64,000 nucleotides of DNA from the NCBI GenBank assembly GCA_036925085.1, contig JAUPFP010000014.1, forward strand, positions 1,740,001-1,804,000, in the 5' to 3' direction. How positions within the stretch are numbered: the stretch's first letter is position 1; the number at the start of each line of letters is the position of its first letter. The stretch is from Brachycybe producta. Lineage: Eukaryota > Arthropoda > Diplopoda > Playtdesmida > Andrognathidae. The position numbers were made by a program, and so were the translations under genes. Shown here piece after piece: positions 43,727 to 54,979 of the stretch. Below the pieces are notes generated by a model. It worked only from the letters and a program-made list of their open reading frames with translations, was not told where the DNA came from and did not search any database.

Positions 43727-46700
43727 GTAAGAAGTGAATTTTGTAAAATGTTTCAAATTTTTAAAAGGTGGTTTTTCATACTTGTTTTGGAAAGCAAACA
43801 ACATATTACGAAAAAAAAAAAAAAAAAATTCAAATTGTTTTCAAAGCTAGAATGGTAAAGCTAAGGTAAAAGGTTATGCTAAAAGTTTCGTAAAATGTTT
43901 ATTTTTTAAGATATTGATCTTAAAAAATAAACATTTTGGTTTTTTCTATTTGACATTTCACAAAAAAAAAACTTATTTTCGCCCTTTTTCAAAATTGCCA
44001 TAAAAAAGTTTATTTTGAAAGATATCATAGAGAAGAAAAAAAAACCATTTAGCTTTATCAACAACTAGGCCTATTCTAGTTTTTTAAAACACTTTGAAAA
44101 TTCAAAACCGCTTCGAGGATTCACGTTAAGGTGGTTTCATAGTGTAAACACCTCTCGAACACTGGTTATTTCTGTCTTTATAAGACCTTGTTTCCATTGA
44201 GGTGAAAATTTGAACTTTTTTTTAAAAATTTCAACTTGTTGAAAAATAGAAGAAATGTGACCCCCCCCCCCCTCCACCCATTCCCTATCATAGGGCAAAG
44301 GTCACGTTTGTTCAATTTTTCAACAAGTTGAAATTTTCAAAAAAAGTTCAAATTTTCACCCCAATGGAAACAAGGCAAAATAAACAGAAACATAATTGTG
44401 TTTTTAAAAACTAGAAGGGTATTTCAGTCACACAAGGGGCATTATTTTCATGTTGTGCTATCTTTCAAAATAAACTTTTTATAACGTAAAAATTAAACAA
44501 AATATCGTTAGGTTAATGTTGAGTCATTTTCAAACTCACATATATATAAAAAAAGCTTATTTTGAAAGATAATCAAAATGAATCAGTTCTACTCTTCTAG
44601 TTTCAAGTATATTTTGCAACCAAGAAAGACAGAAATAATCAAAGAGTTCGAGAGTCGTTTACACTTTTAAAACCACCTTAAAGTTTATTTCAATAATATA
44701 TATTTTTTAAAATTAATAATTACTTGTTTTTAACTAATAAATATTGAATTATTTAATTTTCTAGCTCTTGCATTATGCGATTGGTCAAAAGTACAGAAAC
44801 TTCGACGTCGTTTGGCACTTCCGTACGTTTTTCCTCGCTACGAAAGCGACAACTTCGATAATCTCGAAGAGATCATCCAAACCGAACTTAAAGATTATTT
44901 TAGTAAATTAACCGAGAATTGTCGGTCCGAATCCGAGCCGACGACCATCGTCTTCGATAAACATTATTTCTCGTTGGTTACTGCTAATATTTTTTTCAAA
45001 TATTTCTGCAGCAAAAGTTACAGTTACGAAGATGTTTATTTTAAACAAATGGTCGAACGCTTTGATGATATTTTTCACGATATTAACAATGGTTTTGCAT
45101 TGGATTTCTTGCCGTGGTTATTGCCATTTTATGCAATCCACTTAAGCAAACTTTATTTTTATGGTCAATTTATTCGACGTTTCTTAATGACCACTTTAAT
45201 TAAAGAATGGGTTTTAAAAGATGATTTCAAACATGCAAAACCTCAAGATTTTTTAGATGTGGTTCTGATGCGAACCGATGCGAATCGTATCAAAAAGAAA
45301 TGTAAACGTTTGACGAGTGATTATGCACTTTACGAATTGGAAGATATTCTCGGTGGCCACACGGCCGTATCGTGTTTTTGGGCTCGTGTTCTCGTACAGA
45401 TCGCTCCACATCGAGACATTCAAAAGAAGATTCAAGAAGAAGTGGATTCGGTTTTGAGCGCAACGCACGATGACACCATACGGCTTAACCATCGGTCACT
45501 TATGCCGTATACGCAAGCCGTAATGATGGAGACTCTACGAATGACAACTTCGCCCATTGTACCGCATGTTGCCGTTCAGGACACTACCATCGGTGGCTAC
45601 AATATCAGAAAGGATACCTTAATTTTTATCAATAATTATTACCTCAATAGAAACGAGAAATTCTGGTCTGAACCGCACAAGTTTGATCCAACTAGGTAAA
45701 CTTTGGATTTTTTTCTCTTTCAAGTTTGATTTGAAACTGGTTTTAAAATGTAAATGCAACTCGAACTCTTTTTTTTTTTTTTTTGTTGTCAGAAGAGCAA
45801 AAATGAAGAGAAGCTTTAAAGTGTTTTAGAAACTAGAAGGAGATAACACAATCACTTGACAGTATTTTCGTGTTGATATTTTTTTATTATAAGCTTTTTA
45901 TGTCAATTTAAAAAATGATCCAATTTTAAATACATGATTTTATTTTTACATTTTTATCTAAAAAAAAAGCTTATTTTAAAAAATATTAGGTTGGTAGGAA
46001 AATAATTGCGGTGTTTGTTTAAAAAAATGATCCAATTTTAAGTACATTATTTTATTTTTACATTTTTTTGTCTACAAAAAAACTTACTTTTAAAAAAAAT
46101 ATTAGGTTGGTAAGAAAATAATTGCGGTTTTTGTTTTCTAAGCTAATAACGAAATGTATAAATTAATAATTAACTTTATTTAATCGAAATAAGCGCCAAT
46201 TAGAATTGACCACATTTTTTCCCAATTAATTACAAGTTTATTTATTCTGGTGGTGTAAAAATTCGGATAAAATTCAGCAGCTACTGTTGTTTGAAGATGT
46301 GTTTCTTGGCCATTTTCAATTCAATAGACTAAATTGAACCACAATTAACAATAAAAACCAATGTTAATGTTACTCAAATACAGACCGCAAAATGCACTTT
46401 CAACCGATCTTAACACAAACGCAATGTAATTAGTACTAATTACACTTATATTGAAAACAATTGAGTTTCAATTGCAGTAAACGAAAACCGCAATTATTTT
46501 CCTACCAGCCTAATATTAACATGAATTTACTCTTAATGGATCGACGCTACCCTTCTAGTTTGTAACACACTTTCAATTTTCTTCTTAGTGTTGTTGCTCT
46601 TTTGATAACGATCATTTGACATGCATTGCATTGCATTGCATTTTCTTTTAATATGGAATATTTGCATAATTAATTTTTTTTGTGTGTTTTTATGTTAATT

Positions 46701-46970
46701 AAGTGTTATTTTGATTTTAGGTTTTTAACATCGGATGGCGTCTTGCAAAAACCGGAACATTTTATTCCATTTGGTGTCGGAAAACGTTCCTGTATGGGCT
46801 ATCAACTGGTCCAGTCCATCACGTTTTTAGCAACAACCAACTTGTTAAGAAGTTTCGACATTTATCCACCCAAAGAGAGTAATCGTAATGTTCCACCTGT
46901 CGAACCCGCAAAACTTTCAGTTTATAATGAAAGTGTTCGTGTCCTTTTTAGAAAACGTGTTTTTGAATAA
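43285..46970 (+). CDS. spo: Cytochrome P450 CYP307A (Spook), ecdysteroid synthesis; 3 exons, 540 aa
   Basis: Exons are 43285-43726, 44765-45695 and 46721-46970, with GT-AG junctions and matching phases. Residues 25-43 form an N-terminal membrane anchor typical of microsomal P450s, followed by the proline-rich hinge PPGP at 63-66. The block SLALCDWSKVQKLRR, FALDFLPWLLPFY, the helix-K motif ETLR (403-406), FDPTRF and the haem loop FGVGKRSCMG (Cys482) identify a P450. The LALCDWS and DFLPWL blocks, and GGHTAV (344-349) where most P450s have AGTDTT, mark it as CYP307. CYP307 enzymes act in the poorly defined 'black box' step that converts 7-dehydrocholesterol towards the ketodiol. Two adjacent ATGs (43285, 43288) and an in-frame Met22 leave the exact start open. 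neverland lies 4.4 kb downstream on the same strand. Both introns carry transposon remnants. Confidence 0.93.
44126..44681. mobile_element. Full-length family E element in spook intron 1
   Basis: TTAAGGTGGTTTCATAGTGT AAAC... to ...GTTTACACTTTTAAAACCACCTTAA minus a few bases, so both ends sit in TTAA. The internal arms are the abundant AAACTAGAAGGGT / CTCTTCTAGTTT type. TTAA target sites occur in piggyBac and Kolobok elements; no transposase is present. Confidence 0.7.
44186..44375. mobile_element. Second palindromic MITE nested in the family E element
   Basis: CCTTGTTTCCATTGAGGTGA to TCACCCCAATGGAAACAAGG, with inner arms AATTTCAACTTGTTGAAAAA / TTTTTCAACAAGTTGAAATT, flanking a poly-C centre. 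Confidence 0.75.
44765..45695 (+). CDS. spo: spook exon 2 (bulk of the P450 fold, ExxR)
   Basis: Acceptor TTTTCTAG, donor AG|GTAAAC. Begins with the second and third bases of Ser148 and continues LALCDWS. Contains the I-helix GGHTAV variant, the ExxR at 45529-45540 and SPIVPHVA. Codons are richer in CG-containing triplets than exon 1. Confidence 0.95.
45985..46515 (-). pseudogene. Decayed mariner element with C-terminal transposase remnant (spook intron 2)
   Basis: Left end TTAGGTTGGTAGGAAAATAA TTGCGGT, right end CCGCAATTATTTTCCTACCA GCC: mariner-type terminal repeats. The left terminus is present twice (45985 and 46102). On the minus strand about 46320-46185 a ~45-codon frame reads ...THLQTTVAAEFYPNFY, INKLVINWEKMW, GAYFD then stop, the typical end of mariner transposases. 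The catalytic region is gone, so it is immobile. Confidence 0.8.
46721..46970 (+). CDS. spo: spook exon 3 (haem-binding loop and C-terminus)
   Basis: Acceptor TTGATTTTAG. The haem thiolate Cys482 is the TGT at 46791-46793 within FGVGKRSCMG. Stop TAA at 46968-46970. Confidence 0.95.
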
Positions 46971-47284
46971 CTCATTTTATACTTTATGACTTAATTAGGA
47001 ATGCATTAAGGAATATTTGTATTACATATTTGAATGGGAAATTACTGCAACGAGCTTCGGCACTTGGTCATGCTTTATGTTTTAAAATATACGAAACAGA
47101 AGTTTTAATTTATTTTTTCTTAGCCTGTTTTGCGGAATTTTTTTATTTGCGGAATATACTTTAAAAATGGCAGAAAGTTTATTATTTTGTGTCAACGACA
47201 TTTAAAGCTTATAACACTAAACGAGCGGCGCGAGCACCCCTTTAACTCTTGATTATTTCTGTCTTTCAGTGGTAAAATAAAAGA

Positions 47285-48410
47285 CAATCTTGAATGTGTT
47301 TTTTTAGAAACTAGAAGGGTAAAGGGTAGCTCAATCACATAAGGTTATTTTCACTTTGATATCTTTTAAAAATTGAGTTTTTTTGAAAGGGACTCAATTT
47401 TTAAGCAGATGACATTTTTAAATGTTCGTAAAAACATTTTAAGCTTTATGTATTTTCTCCAAAAAAAATTTAATAATTCATACACACGAAAAACACACTT
47501 AAGCATAAAAGTCAAGGAAAAAAGAACTTTACAATTAAACTTTGAACTTCAGGACTCTCTTGAGAGCAGGGTTCGAAATCAATTTTAATGAGTAAACTTG
47601 CTAGTTTCTAGCTTTAGTTTGAAGTTGTTTTCCCAGCTTGAGTTCTAATTTAGTTTTCAGCTTGAGTTTCAAGCTAGCTTGAGCTCGTTTCAAGCTAGCT
47701 TGAGCTCGTTTCAAGCTTGAAACTGTCTTTTCATAAGTAGTTTTCAGCTTGAGTTTCAAGCTAGCTTGAGCTCGTTTCAAGCTTGAAACTGTCTTTTCAT
47801 AAGTGTGTTCCTTCTCAAACGACTACGAGAGTTAGAGGTGAAGGCTAGCTGTTAAGTGATTACTAAAATCTAAAGTCTTAATAGCTAGCCTCCACCTCCA
47901 ATCCTCATCGTATTTTGAGATGGGTACAAACAAAGTATGTGACATTCAGATGTGACACAAATACAAATATCACACATATTCAAATGAGTACAAATAAAAT
48001 AACACAACATGCATAAATAATAAATATGATACATGTAACGCACACACACAAGAATAGTGTGACATTCATAATTAGCGCACACATATATAATAGAAAATGT
48101 CATAAATTTCTATAAATTAACAGACAAATTGTGCTAACAACAGTGAAAAATATTTTTTCTTTTGATTCTCAATATATCATTTTATTTCATAAATTATTTT
48201 GTGATATTTTTCATCATTTTCTTTTTGATAATGACATTTATTTAGGGCCTGAAATTATTTGAAGGAAAATTTTTGACACTTTTATTTTTGAACTCGCTCT
48301 CTCTCTCTCTCTCTCTCTCGCGCTCTCTCTCTCTCTCTCTCTCTCGCGCTCTCTCTCTCTCTCTCTCGCGCTCTCTCTCTCTCTCTCTCGCGCTCTCTCT
48401 CTCTCTCTCT

Positions 48411-48447
<37 letters not shown>

Positions 48448-48460
48448 CTATAGAATTTCA
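47285..48460. repeat. Intergenic repeats between spook and neverland
   Basis: Family E arm at 47300; ~60-70-bp tandem of GCTTGAGCTCGTTTCAAGCT at 47640-47815; and a (CT)n microsatellite interrupted every ~25 bp by CGCG at 48293-48445. Confidence 0.75.
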
Positions 48461-48618
48461 ACTTCGAAAGAAGAAAAAATGCTAAATGAATATTTTTCTA
48501 TGTTGAAACCCTGCTCAAAGGGTTCAAGTTGAAGTGTTAAGTTTCTCCTTCTTGGATTTGTGCTCAAACTGTATATAATTTGAATTTTATCTTTTTTGTT
48601 TTTAATACGAGCATGTAA

Positions 48619-48820
48619 AGGTTGACCCACACTAGACCGGCCCAAGCGAACGGAATCGGACCCGAAGCTGCCGAACGCATGCCGGTCGCTGTCTTCGAAC
48701 CGATTCCTTCCGGGCCTAGTGTGAGGTGTTTACCTATTCGATTTTTTGTTTTTTATCCCATCCGAAATTTTCCTTTCCGATTCGAGCTGATTCGAACCGG
48801 TCTAGTGTAGGCCAACTGTT
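48619..48820. mobile_element. MITE with GTTGACCCACACTAGACCGG ends
   Basis: The right end CCGGTCTAGTGTAGGCCAAC is the inverse with a few changes. GC-richer than the neighbourhood. The open frame across it is not a gene. Confidence 0.65.
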
Positions 48821-48983
48821 ACTATTTTTTTGAATAATATTATTAGCTGTGATTATTGACTTATATATAATTCAAGTTTTTTTTTTATAACTGGATAAAA
48901 TGATAGGGATTTTTTTCAATCTGAATTATATTAGAAAAATAGTGAAATTTTTATGTTTTAAAAAAAATAATAAAAGGGTTTCA

Positions 48984-49017
<34 letters not shown>

Positions 49018-49215
49018 GCAAAATTCTGTTCAAATATTTAAAATATCTATTTTTATATTAAATATTCGTAATTTTTATACGTAATCAGTATTAAGCATTT
49101 GGAACAGAAGGTTTTTCATTTGTAAATAAAAATTAAATAACTAAATGTAAAATAATTGAATAAATATTTTTTATCAAAACTTGTCTCTATTGTTCTTTAA
49201 ATCTTTTTTAAGCCT

Positions 49216-49700
49216 TAATACCTTGTACGCAACACATGAGTTAAATGAATTCAAATTAAATGTGTTTAGGTGAATTATACGGAATCCAGTTAAGGACATG
49301 AACACCAAATAAAAATTTAACTTTATTATTAATATTTTAAATTGAAATACTAAATCAATATTTTAATGTCAATATTATATTTAAGTATTAACTCAATATT
49401 TTCAGATTATTAACTGAATAAACTGAATTCGATATATTGTTTGTTTGTCCTTCACAGGGCTCTGTAGAACACATTTATTATTTAAATGCATTTAAATTAT
49501 CAGGTGTATGTACTAGGTATAAAAGAAATTTGATAGTAATTTATAAACTAGAGGGGTAACTCAATCACTTAAGAATATTTAAATGTTGATATCTTTCAAA
49601 ATAAAATTTTTATGTTTGAAAAGTTTATTTTGAAAAGACCCTTAAGTGATTGAGCTACTTAAACTTATTCTTCTAGTTTCTAAAACATTTTCTCGTTTCT
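49216..49700. repeat. Family H copy 3 followed by a family E copy
   Basis: 49216-49520 matches the other H copies. AAACTAGAGGGGTAACTCAA to TTCTTCTAGTTTCTAAAAC (49540-49695) is a short E palindrome. Confidence 0.75.
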
Positions 49701-51396
49701 CTTAATTTTGCTCCTGAAAATATGATTCATATTTTAAAAATAATTCAGTGTATGATAAAATAAAACATAAAAGGTTTAATAGAAAATAAAATGTAACTTG
49801 TTATTTATTTTATAGAATATTTTTTTTTAATAAAAACACACAAAAAACTGGTTTTTCTTGTTGATTTAAATGCTTGATTTGGGACCCTTAGGGCAAAAGT
49901 AAGGTCCAGTCACAGATTATGTTGTGTCCAGAACATAATATTAAGCAAAAGGCCTTGATTTTTACTTAAGAGAAGGATGGACACAGGATGTGTGTCCAGA
50001 AATTGTTTAGGGAACCTTTTTTGTGTGCCCTGTGGTCATTTTTACAGGGTTTTTTGTTGTTGTTATTGTTACATACTTTGGGTCAGTGTCATTAATTAGT
50101 GACATTTAAATATGTGGGATTAGGGTGGTTGGCCTATGGCAATAGGGTTATTTATTTTTTATTATAGGTGGGGTATTGTGTAGGATATAATACTTCAATC
50201 CAATTGAAATTCAAGACATTTAATGATGGTTATTCATTGGTTGGTTTTGATTTCTATTTTAAAATTGATTTCACTGAAATGTTTTTTTTTTGTGGGGAGT
50301 TTGAGGTTTTAGAAACAAAACAAAAATTACATGGAGTGAAAAGGTAAAGTTCAATTTATCTCTTATATGATTATTGCATATTTTTGTTTGTATTTTTTTT
50401 GCAAATTGCATTGGTTTTTAAAAATAATTCTTGTGTTGTAGATTGAATAAATTGGAATAAAAAAAGATCAGATTTGCAGGTAGGAAATGATTTATTTTTG
50501 TTATAAAAAATGCTTTTAAGATTTATTGCGCACCTTTATGTATTCTATGTCTATTTATTAATACAGTGAAAAAATTGTTTAACACTAAAAATCGGATAAC
50601 ACGAAATATATTTTTTGACCTCAAGTCTCTTTTAGAATACACTTTTAAGAAACACAAATTCTTTTTCCTTCCATTTGGTTTTTAAACATTTCTACTGTTA
50701 TTTAATTAAAATTCCTCTTGTAATTAAAATTCTTCTTGTCTGAAATCTCGGTATTTCATTTCACACAATGGTGTGAATATTTTAAACAATGAAATAAGAC
50801 TGGATTTTAAACTAATGATTTTTTCTTCTAAAGCAAAAAATTAAGTTAAAATCATCCAAAATTCTATTTTAGTTGAATTTTTTTTTTAAATTTATTTTAA
50901 AGTTATTATTATTAAAAAACAAAGTATGTTGAAATTTTATTTGACATTCAGGGTTTTTTTTTTAATCTTATACGTGAAACGAATTGAAATTTACCTTCTT
51001 TTATCACTGATTGACATTAAATTAATTTAATATTTATTTCGGCCAACTTTTATTATTACAATTATTTCCTGACTAAAATATTAATTTTTTGTTTTTGTTC
51101 TAAAAGAAAATACTTAAATAAAATAAAAGCGTCAAGAATTTCATTATTGTTGATAGCAATAATTAGTAAATGGGTCACAAGAATGAACAAAATTAAAACA
51201 GTAATTAAAACTGTGTAACCTGTTGTTTAATTAATTACATATTGCAATCACATTGATATGTGCAATTAAAATTTTGTTTACAAATTAAAAAAAATCAATT
51301 AGTAGGTCTGATAGTGAAATAGGTCTATATTTTTGTTGGTCTATTTGCAATTTTATTTTTTAAGTTTTAATATTTTTTCTTTGCAGAATTATTAAA
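49701..51396. promoter_or_regulatory. Upstream region of neverland
   Basis: The least repetitive part of the spook-neverland gap. No TATA box was chosen with confidence. An ATGGAGTGAAAAG|GTAAAG donor-like site near 50343 and an acceptor at 51386 could frame a 5' UTR intron; this is a guess. Confidence 0.3.
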
Positions 51397-51516
51397 ATGT
51401 ATTCAATTTTATTGGAAAACTACATGAGTGAATTTAATTTCTTTTTGTTATTAATATCCATTGGAATATCTGGATTTCTTCTGTATTTACTTTATAAGCC
51501 AGCGAAAAGAGTCAGG
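51397..51516 (+). CDS. nvd: nvd exon 1 (membrane segment)
   Basis: 40 codons from the ATG to AGG|GTAAAA. Carries the hydrophobic stretch [19 protein letters not shown]. Poorly conserved as expected; supported by phase 0 joining to exon 2 and by the membrane segment in the right place. Confidence 0.82.
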
Positions 51517-54500
51517 GTAAAATATTGCAAATATTTAAAATAAAGGTAAAACCGTTTAACACGAAAAATATATTTTTCTTTCGGTTTATTCGAATAACAT
51601 AAAAGTAGTATTTATTGTTAAAAAACATAACACAAAATCTAGGTTAAAAAATACTTTCTTTTAATACAAAAAAAAAATTTCTGGTAGCTTTTATTTCGTG
51701 TTAAACGGTTTTCTCTCTATAAACTTATTTAAAATATTAATTTTTTTTTTAAAAAAAAAATCAAAATCTAAATATTTTTTAATGTTATTTCTAGGCATTA
51801 TCAGATGCTGGTTTTTGGAAATTAAAAGAAGATGACCATAGAAAAATATCGATAAAAGACATAACAAATGAAATTTTACGAAGACGAAAATTGGGCAACA
51901 TTCCTCCAGTTTATCCGAATGGATGGTATTCTCTCGTAGAAAGTAAAGATTTGAAACGAAAATCAGTGAAATATGTTGCTGGAATTGGTATGATTAAAAA
52001 AATTAGTTTAAAATATTAATTAAATTGATATAATCAATTTTAATTTTTTTTATTATTATTTTAGGACAGAATTTTGTTGTGTTTCGTGGAGAAGACGGTG
52101 TTGCGTATGTTTTGGATGCCTACTGTCCACATTTGGGAGCTAATTTGGGAATGGGTGGAAAAGTTTTTGGAAATTGCATTGAGTGTCCATTTCATGGATG
52201 GAGATTCAATGGAATTGATGGAATTTGTACTTCAATTCCATATTCAGAAAATGGTATTAGAAATATTTTACTCATTAGTAAATTTATGAATTTCAATTTA
52301 GAGAAATGTTTGAAAAGTTAAATAGCAACTTTGAGAAAAATGTAAAGTTTCATTCGAAACAAAGTCATAAAATTGTGACAGTCATATCTTATGATGTCAC
52401 TGCATGTGACCAATTATTTTATCACTATCATATTTATTCTATACACTAGTCTTATAACAATATTTGTCATTTAGTAATATTTTGTAATTTGCTTTTGTGA
52501 TTGTTACATTGTTATGAGCTAGTTATGACAGTCGTATTATTTTTTTTTGTAATGAGGACCTATAATAGTAGGATCAGGATGCTGAAAGTGTTTTGTAAGC
52601 ATTTAAAATATTTTTAAAGATATTTTCGTGAAAATACTTTAAGCACAACACAGTTAGGCCTACTTTATCTAGTTTTTTTTTTAAATTAAGTTTTAATTTT
52701 GTTAACGTTGATTTTACTTTAAATACATGTAAGTAACTGTATAAATAATAAATAATATTTAATATTTAAGTGCCAAAATATGCCAAAATTAAACAGTGGA
52801 CCACAAAAGAAATAAATGGATCCATTTATGTTTGGTACCATGCCGAAAAGAAATCGCCTTATTGGGAACCTGTTGAAATCAAAGAAGTGACCAGTGGTCA
52901 GTACGTCTATAGAGGAAGAACTGAAAATTATGCAGCTGTTCACATTCAAGTGATTAGTATTTTTTTTTAAAAAAAAATAATATTCTTTTCATTTGTGAAA
53001 AATATAATATTTTTGATTTTGTTATAATGTAGGATATTCCCGAAAATGGTGCTGATGTGTCTCATTTGCCTCAAGTTCATAATGCCATTTTTATAGATGG
53101 TTCTCGTACATTGTCTGCTAGTAAATTATGGTCTTGGGCAACACATATTTGGACTGCCGAATGGAATCCAGGCGAAGAACCGAATCCACATATTTCAAAT
53201 ATATTTTTGACACATGCTTTGAAAATATTTGGAAAATATAAATTGTTATCAGTTAATGTGACTATACAACAGGTGAGAATTGACATAATAATAATCGAAA
53301 CAATAATCGACATTTAATTTAATTTTTATTTTAATTAATTATAGTTAATTTTAAACAATTTAATTTCTTCCTCAGATTGGTCCATCTATTGTCCACCTTA
53401 CTTTTCATACACCTTTTGGAAAAGGAATTTTAATTCAACATTTGCTTCCTTTAGAGCCAATGCTTCAGAAAATAACTCATTATTTTTACTGTGATCCGTA
53501 TGTTCCGCATTTTTACAGTAAACTAATATTGTACACTGAGGCTATAATGGTAAGTAAAATTTGTCTTATTGTTTTATTGATAATTAAGGTGGTTTTTTTT
53601 TTAAAGTTTAAACGCTTCTCGGACTCAGTTTATTCTGCCTTTTTGGTTAAAAAAAACCTTGAAAGTGTTTTTAGAAACTTAATTTCATGTTTGATATATA
53701 ATTTAAAATAAACTTTTTATAGACAAGATTTTAAAAACAGTTTATTTTAAACAATATGAAATATGAATATACCCTTAAGTGATTGAGTTACTCTTCTAGT
53801 TTCTAAAACACTTTTTGTTTTATTGGTAATTAAAGCGGTTTAAAAGTTTAAACGCTTCTCGAACTCAGTTTATTCTGTCTTTTTGGTTAAAAAAAAACTT
53901 GAAAGTTTGTTTAGAAACTTATTTTCATGTTTGATATATAATTTAAAATAAACTTTTTATGGACAAAATTTAAAAAAAAAATATCTGCTTAAAATTAAAA
54001 GTTGGTTCATTTTCAAACTGACAAGCTTATTTTAAACAATATAAAATATGAAAATACCCTTAAGTGATTGAGTTACCCTTTCTAGTTTCTAAAACACTTT
54101 CTAGTTCTCTTGATTTTGCTCTTTGAAAGGCACAATAATCAGTATTTGAAAGACTTATTTTACTATTTTAAATCGTCTTAATAGTACTGTATATTTTATG
54201 TTGATATCTTACAAAATAAACTTTTTATAAGACAAAAATTTAAAAAAAAATTATTATCTGTTTAAAATTGAGTCATTTTTTTTACAAACTGACATAAAAA
54301 AAGTTTATTTTGAAAGATAGCAACATAAAAATATTATTAATTGTTTCAGAGCTACCATTTCTAGTTTTTAGGACACTTTAAATTTCTTTTTAAAATGACA
54401 AATTTAAATTGTTTCTATTTGTAGGTTGAAAGAGACATTTTAATCTGGAATAATAAAATGTTTGCTTCGAATCCTTTACTCATAAAAGAAGACAAATTCA

Positions 54501-54586
54501 TTTCGAAATATCGAAGGTGGTATTCTCAGTTTTATTCCGAAAATAGTCCGAGGCTAACATTTCAGAAAGATACATTAGATTGGTGA
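51397..54586 (+). CDS. nvd: Neverland/DAF-36 cholesterol 7-desaturase (Rieske oxygenase), 7 exons, 418 aa
   Basis: Exons are 51397-51516, 51795-51987, 52065-52253, 52771-52949, 53033-53272, 53376-53549 and 54425-54586. All junctions are GT-AG and the joined frame is 418 codons. A single membrane segment spans residues 15-33. The Rieske [2Fe-2S] centre is complete: Cys125-Pro-His127 and Cys145-Pro-Phe-His148 (CPFHGW). The mononuclear iron site is visible as [13 protein letters not shown], with His238 and His243 as ligands, and the probable carboxylate ligand is Asp369 in ERDILIWNN. Family members convert cholesterol to 7-dehydrocholesterol, the first committed step of ecdysteroid synthesis. 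The length fits the family. Codons are strongly AT-ending. The gene follows spook on the same strand. A TTTGCAG acceptor-like site 10 bp before the ATG suggests a spliced 5' UTR. Confidence 0.94.
51795..51987 (+). CDS. nvd: nvd exon 2
   Basis: Acceptor ATTTCTAG, donor G|GTATGA. Encodes [19 protein letters not shown], the conserved lead-in to the Rieske domain (P-NGW). Confidence 0.92.
52065..52253 (+). CDS. nvd: nvd exon 3 (Rieske iron-sulfur domain)
   Basis: Encodes [14 protein letters not shown] and [13 protein letters not shown], giving all four [2Fe-2S] ligands. Cys125 is the TGT at 52124-52126. Confidence 0.96.
52771..52949 (+). CDS. nvd: nvd exon 4
   Basis: Encodes [20 protein letters not shown] and [14 protein letters not shown], characteristic of DAF-36/Neverland. 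The donor is CAA|GTGATT, weaker than the others in the gene. Confidence 0.93.
53033..53272 (+). CDS. nvd: nvd exon 5 (mononuclear iron ligands)
   Basis: 80 codons, phase 0 on both sides. Begins [16 protein letters not shown], with the two histidine ligands of the catalytic iron (His238, His243). Confidence 0.95.
53376..53549 (+). CDS. nvd: nvd exon 6
   Basis: 58 codons, acceptor TTCTTCCTCAG. Encodes [20 protein letters not shown] and [15 protein letters not shown], conserved in the family. Confidence 0.94.
53580..54375. repeat. Three family E copies filling neverland intron 6
   Basis: 53580-53815 and 53830-54120 are direct duplicates (GTTTAAACGCTTCTCGRACT CAGTTTATTC...). A third palindrome lies at 54180-54370, 50 bp before exon 7. 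Confidence 0.75.
54425..54586 (+). CDS. nvd: nvd exon 7 (C-terminus, stop TGA)
   Basis: 53 codons plus stop. Contains [13 protein letters not shown] (probable third iron ligand Asp369) and [10 protein letters not shown]. Confidence 0.93.
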   Translation, partial: VERDILIWNNKMFASNPLLIKEDKFISKYRRWYSQFYSENSPRLTFQKDTLDW

Positions 54587-54681
54587 AAATACATAAACAA
54601 ATTTTAATTGAAAAAAAAACAAATAATTAACCCGTGTACATTTATTTTGCTAATTAGCTTGTATATTATTGCTAATAACTA

Positions 54682-54979
54682 AGGCTCGGATTTTTATGCA
54701 ATATCAATCAAATATGTTTCTCAATTTAATGTGGCTCAAGTGCCAATTGTGAAGTATGCCAATTATAAATATGCATTTCTAATATAAAAGGCTGGTTAGA
54801 GGCTAGCTTACCAAACATCTAGCCTCTAAGTTTAACCTCTGTAACCAGCCTTTTTTGATTAAAAATAAAAGTATAATTGCAATTGCTGTAATGATGTTGA
54901 TGATTACTTCATGATTGGCACTTGGGCCACAAATTGAGAAACAAACGTTTGCTTTTTTTTTTGCATAAAAACCCGAGCC
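54682..54979. mobile_element. Family D MITE, copy 7
   Basis: GGCTCGGATTTTTATGCAAT to TGCATAAAAACCCGAGCC, between TA-containing flanks. It lies 95 bp after the neverland stop. Confidence 0.8.

Noticed and set aside
48622..48810. 62-codon GC-rich frame
   Set aside because: It lies wholly inside a MITE with inverted GTTGACCCACACTAGACCGG ends.
52074..52321. Alternative frames over neverland exon 3
   Set aside because: One is an off-frame shadow; the other reads past the exon donor into the intron. Only the frame carrying both Rieske motifs and ending at 52253 fits.
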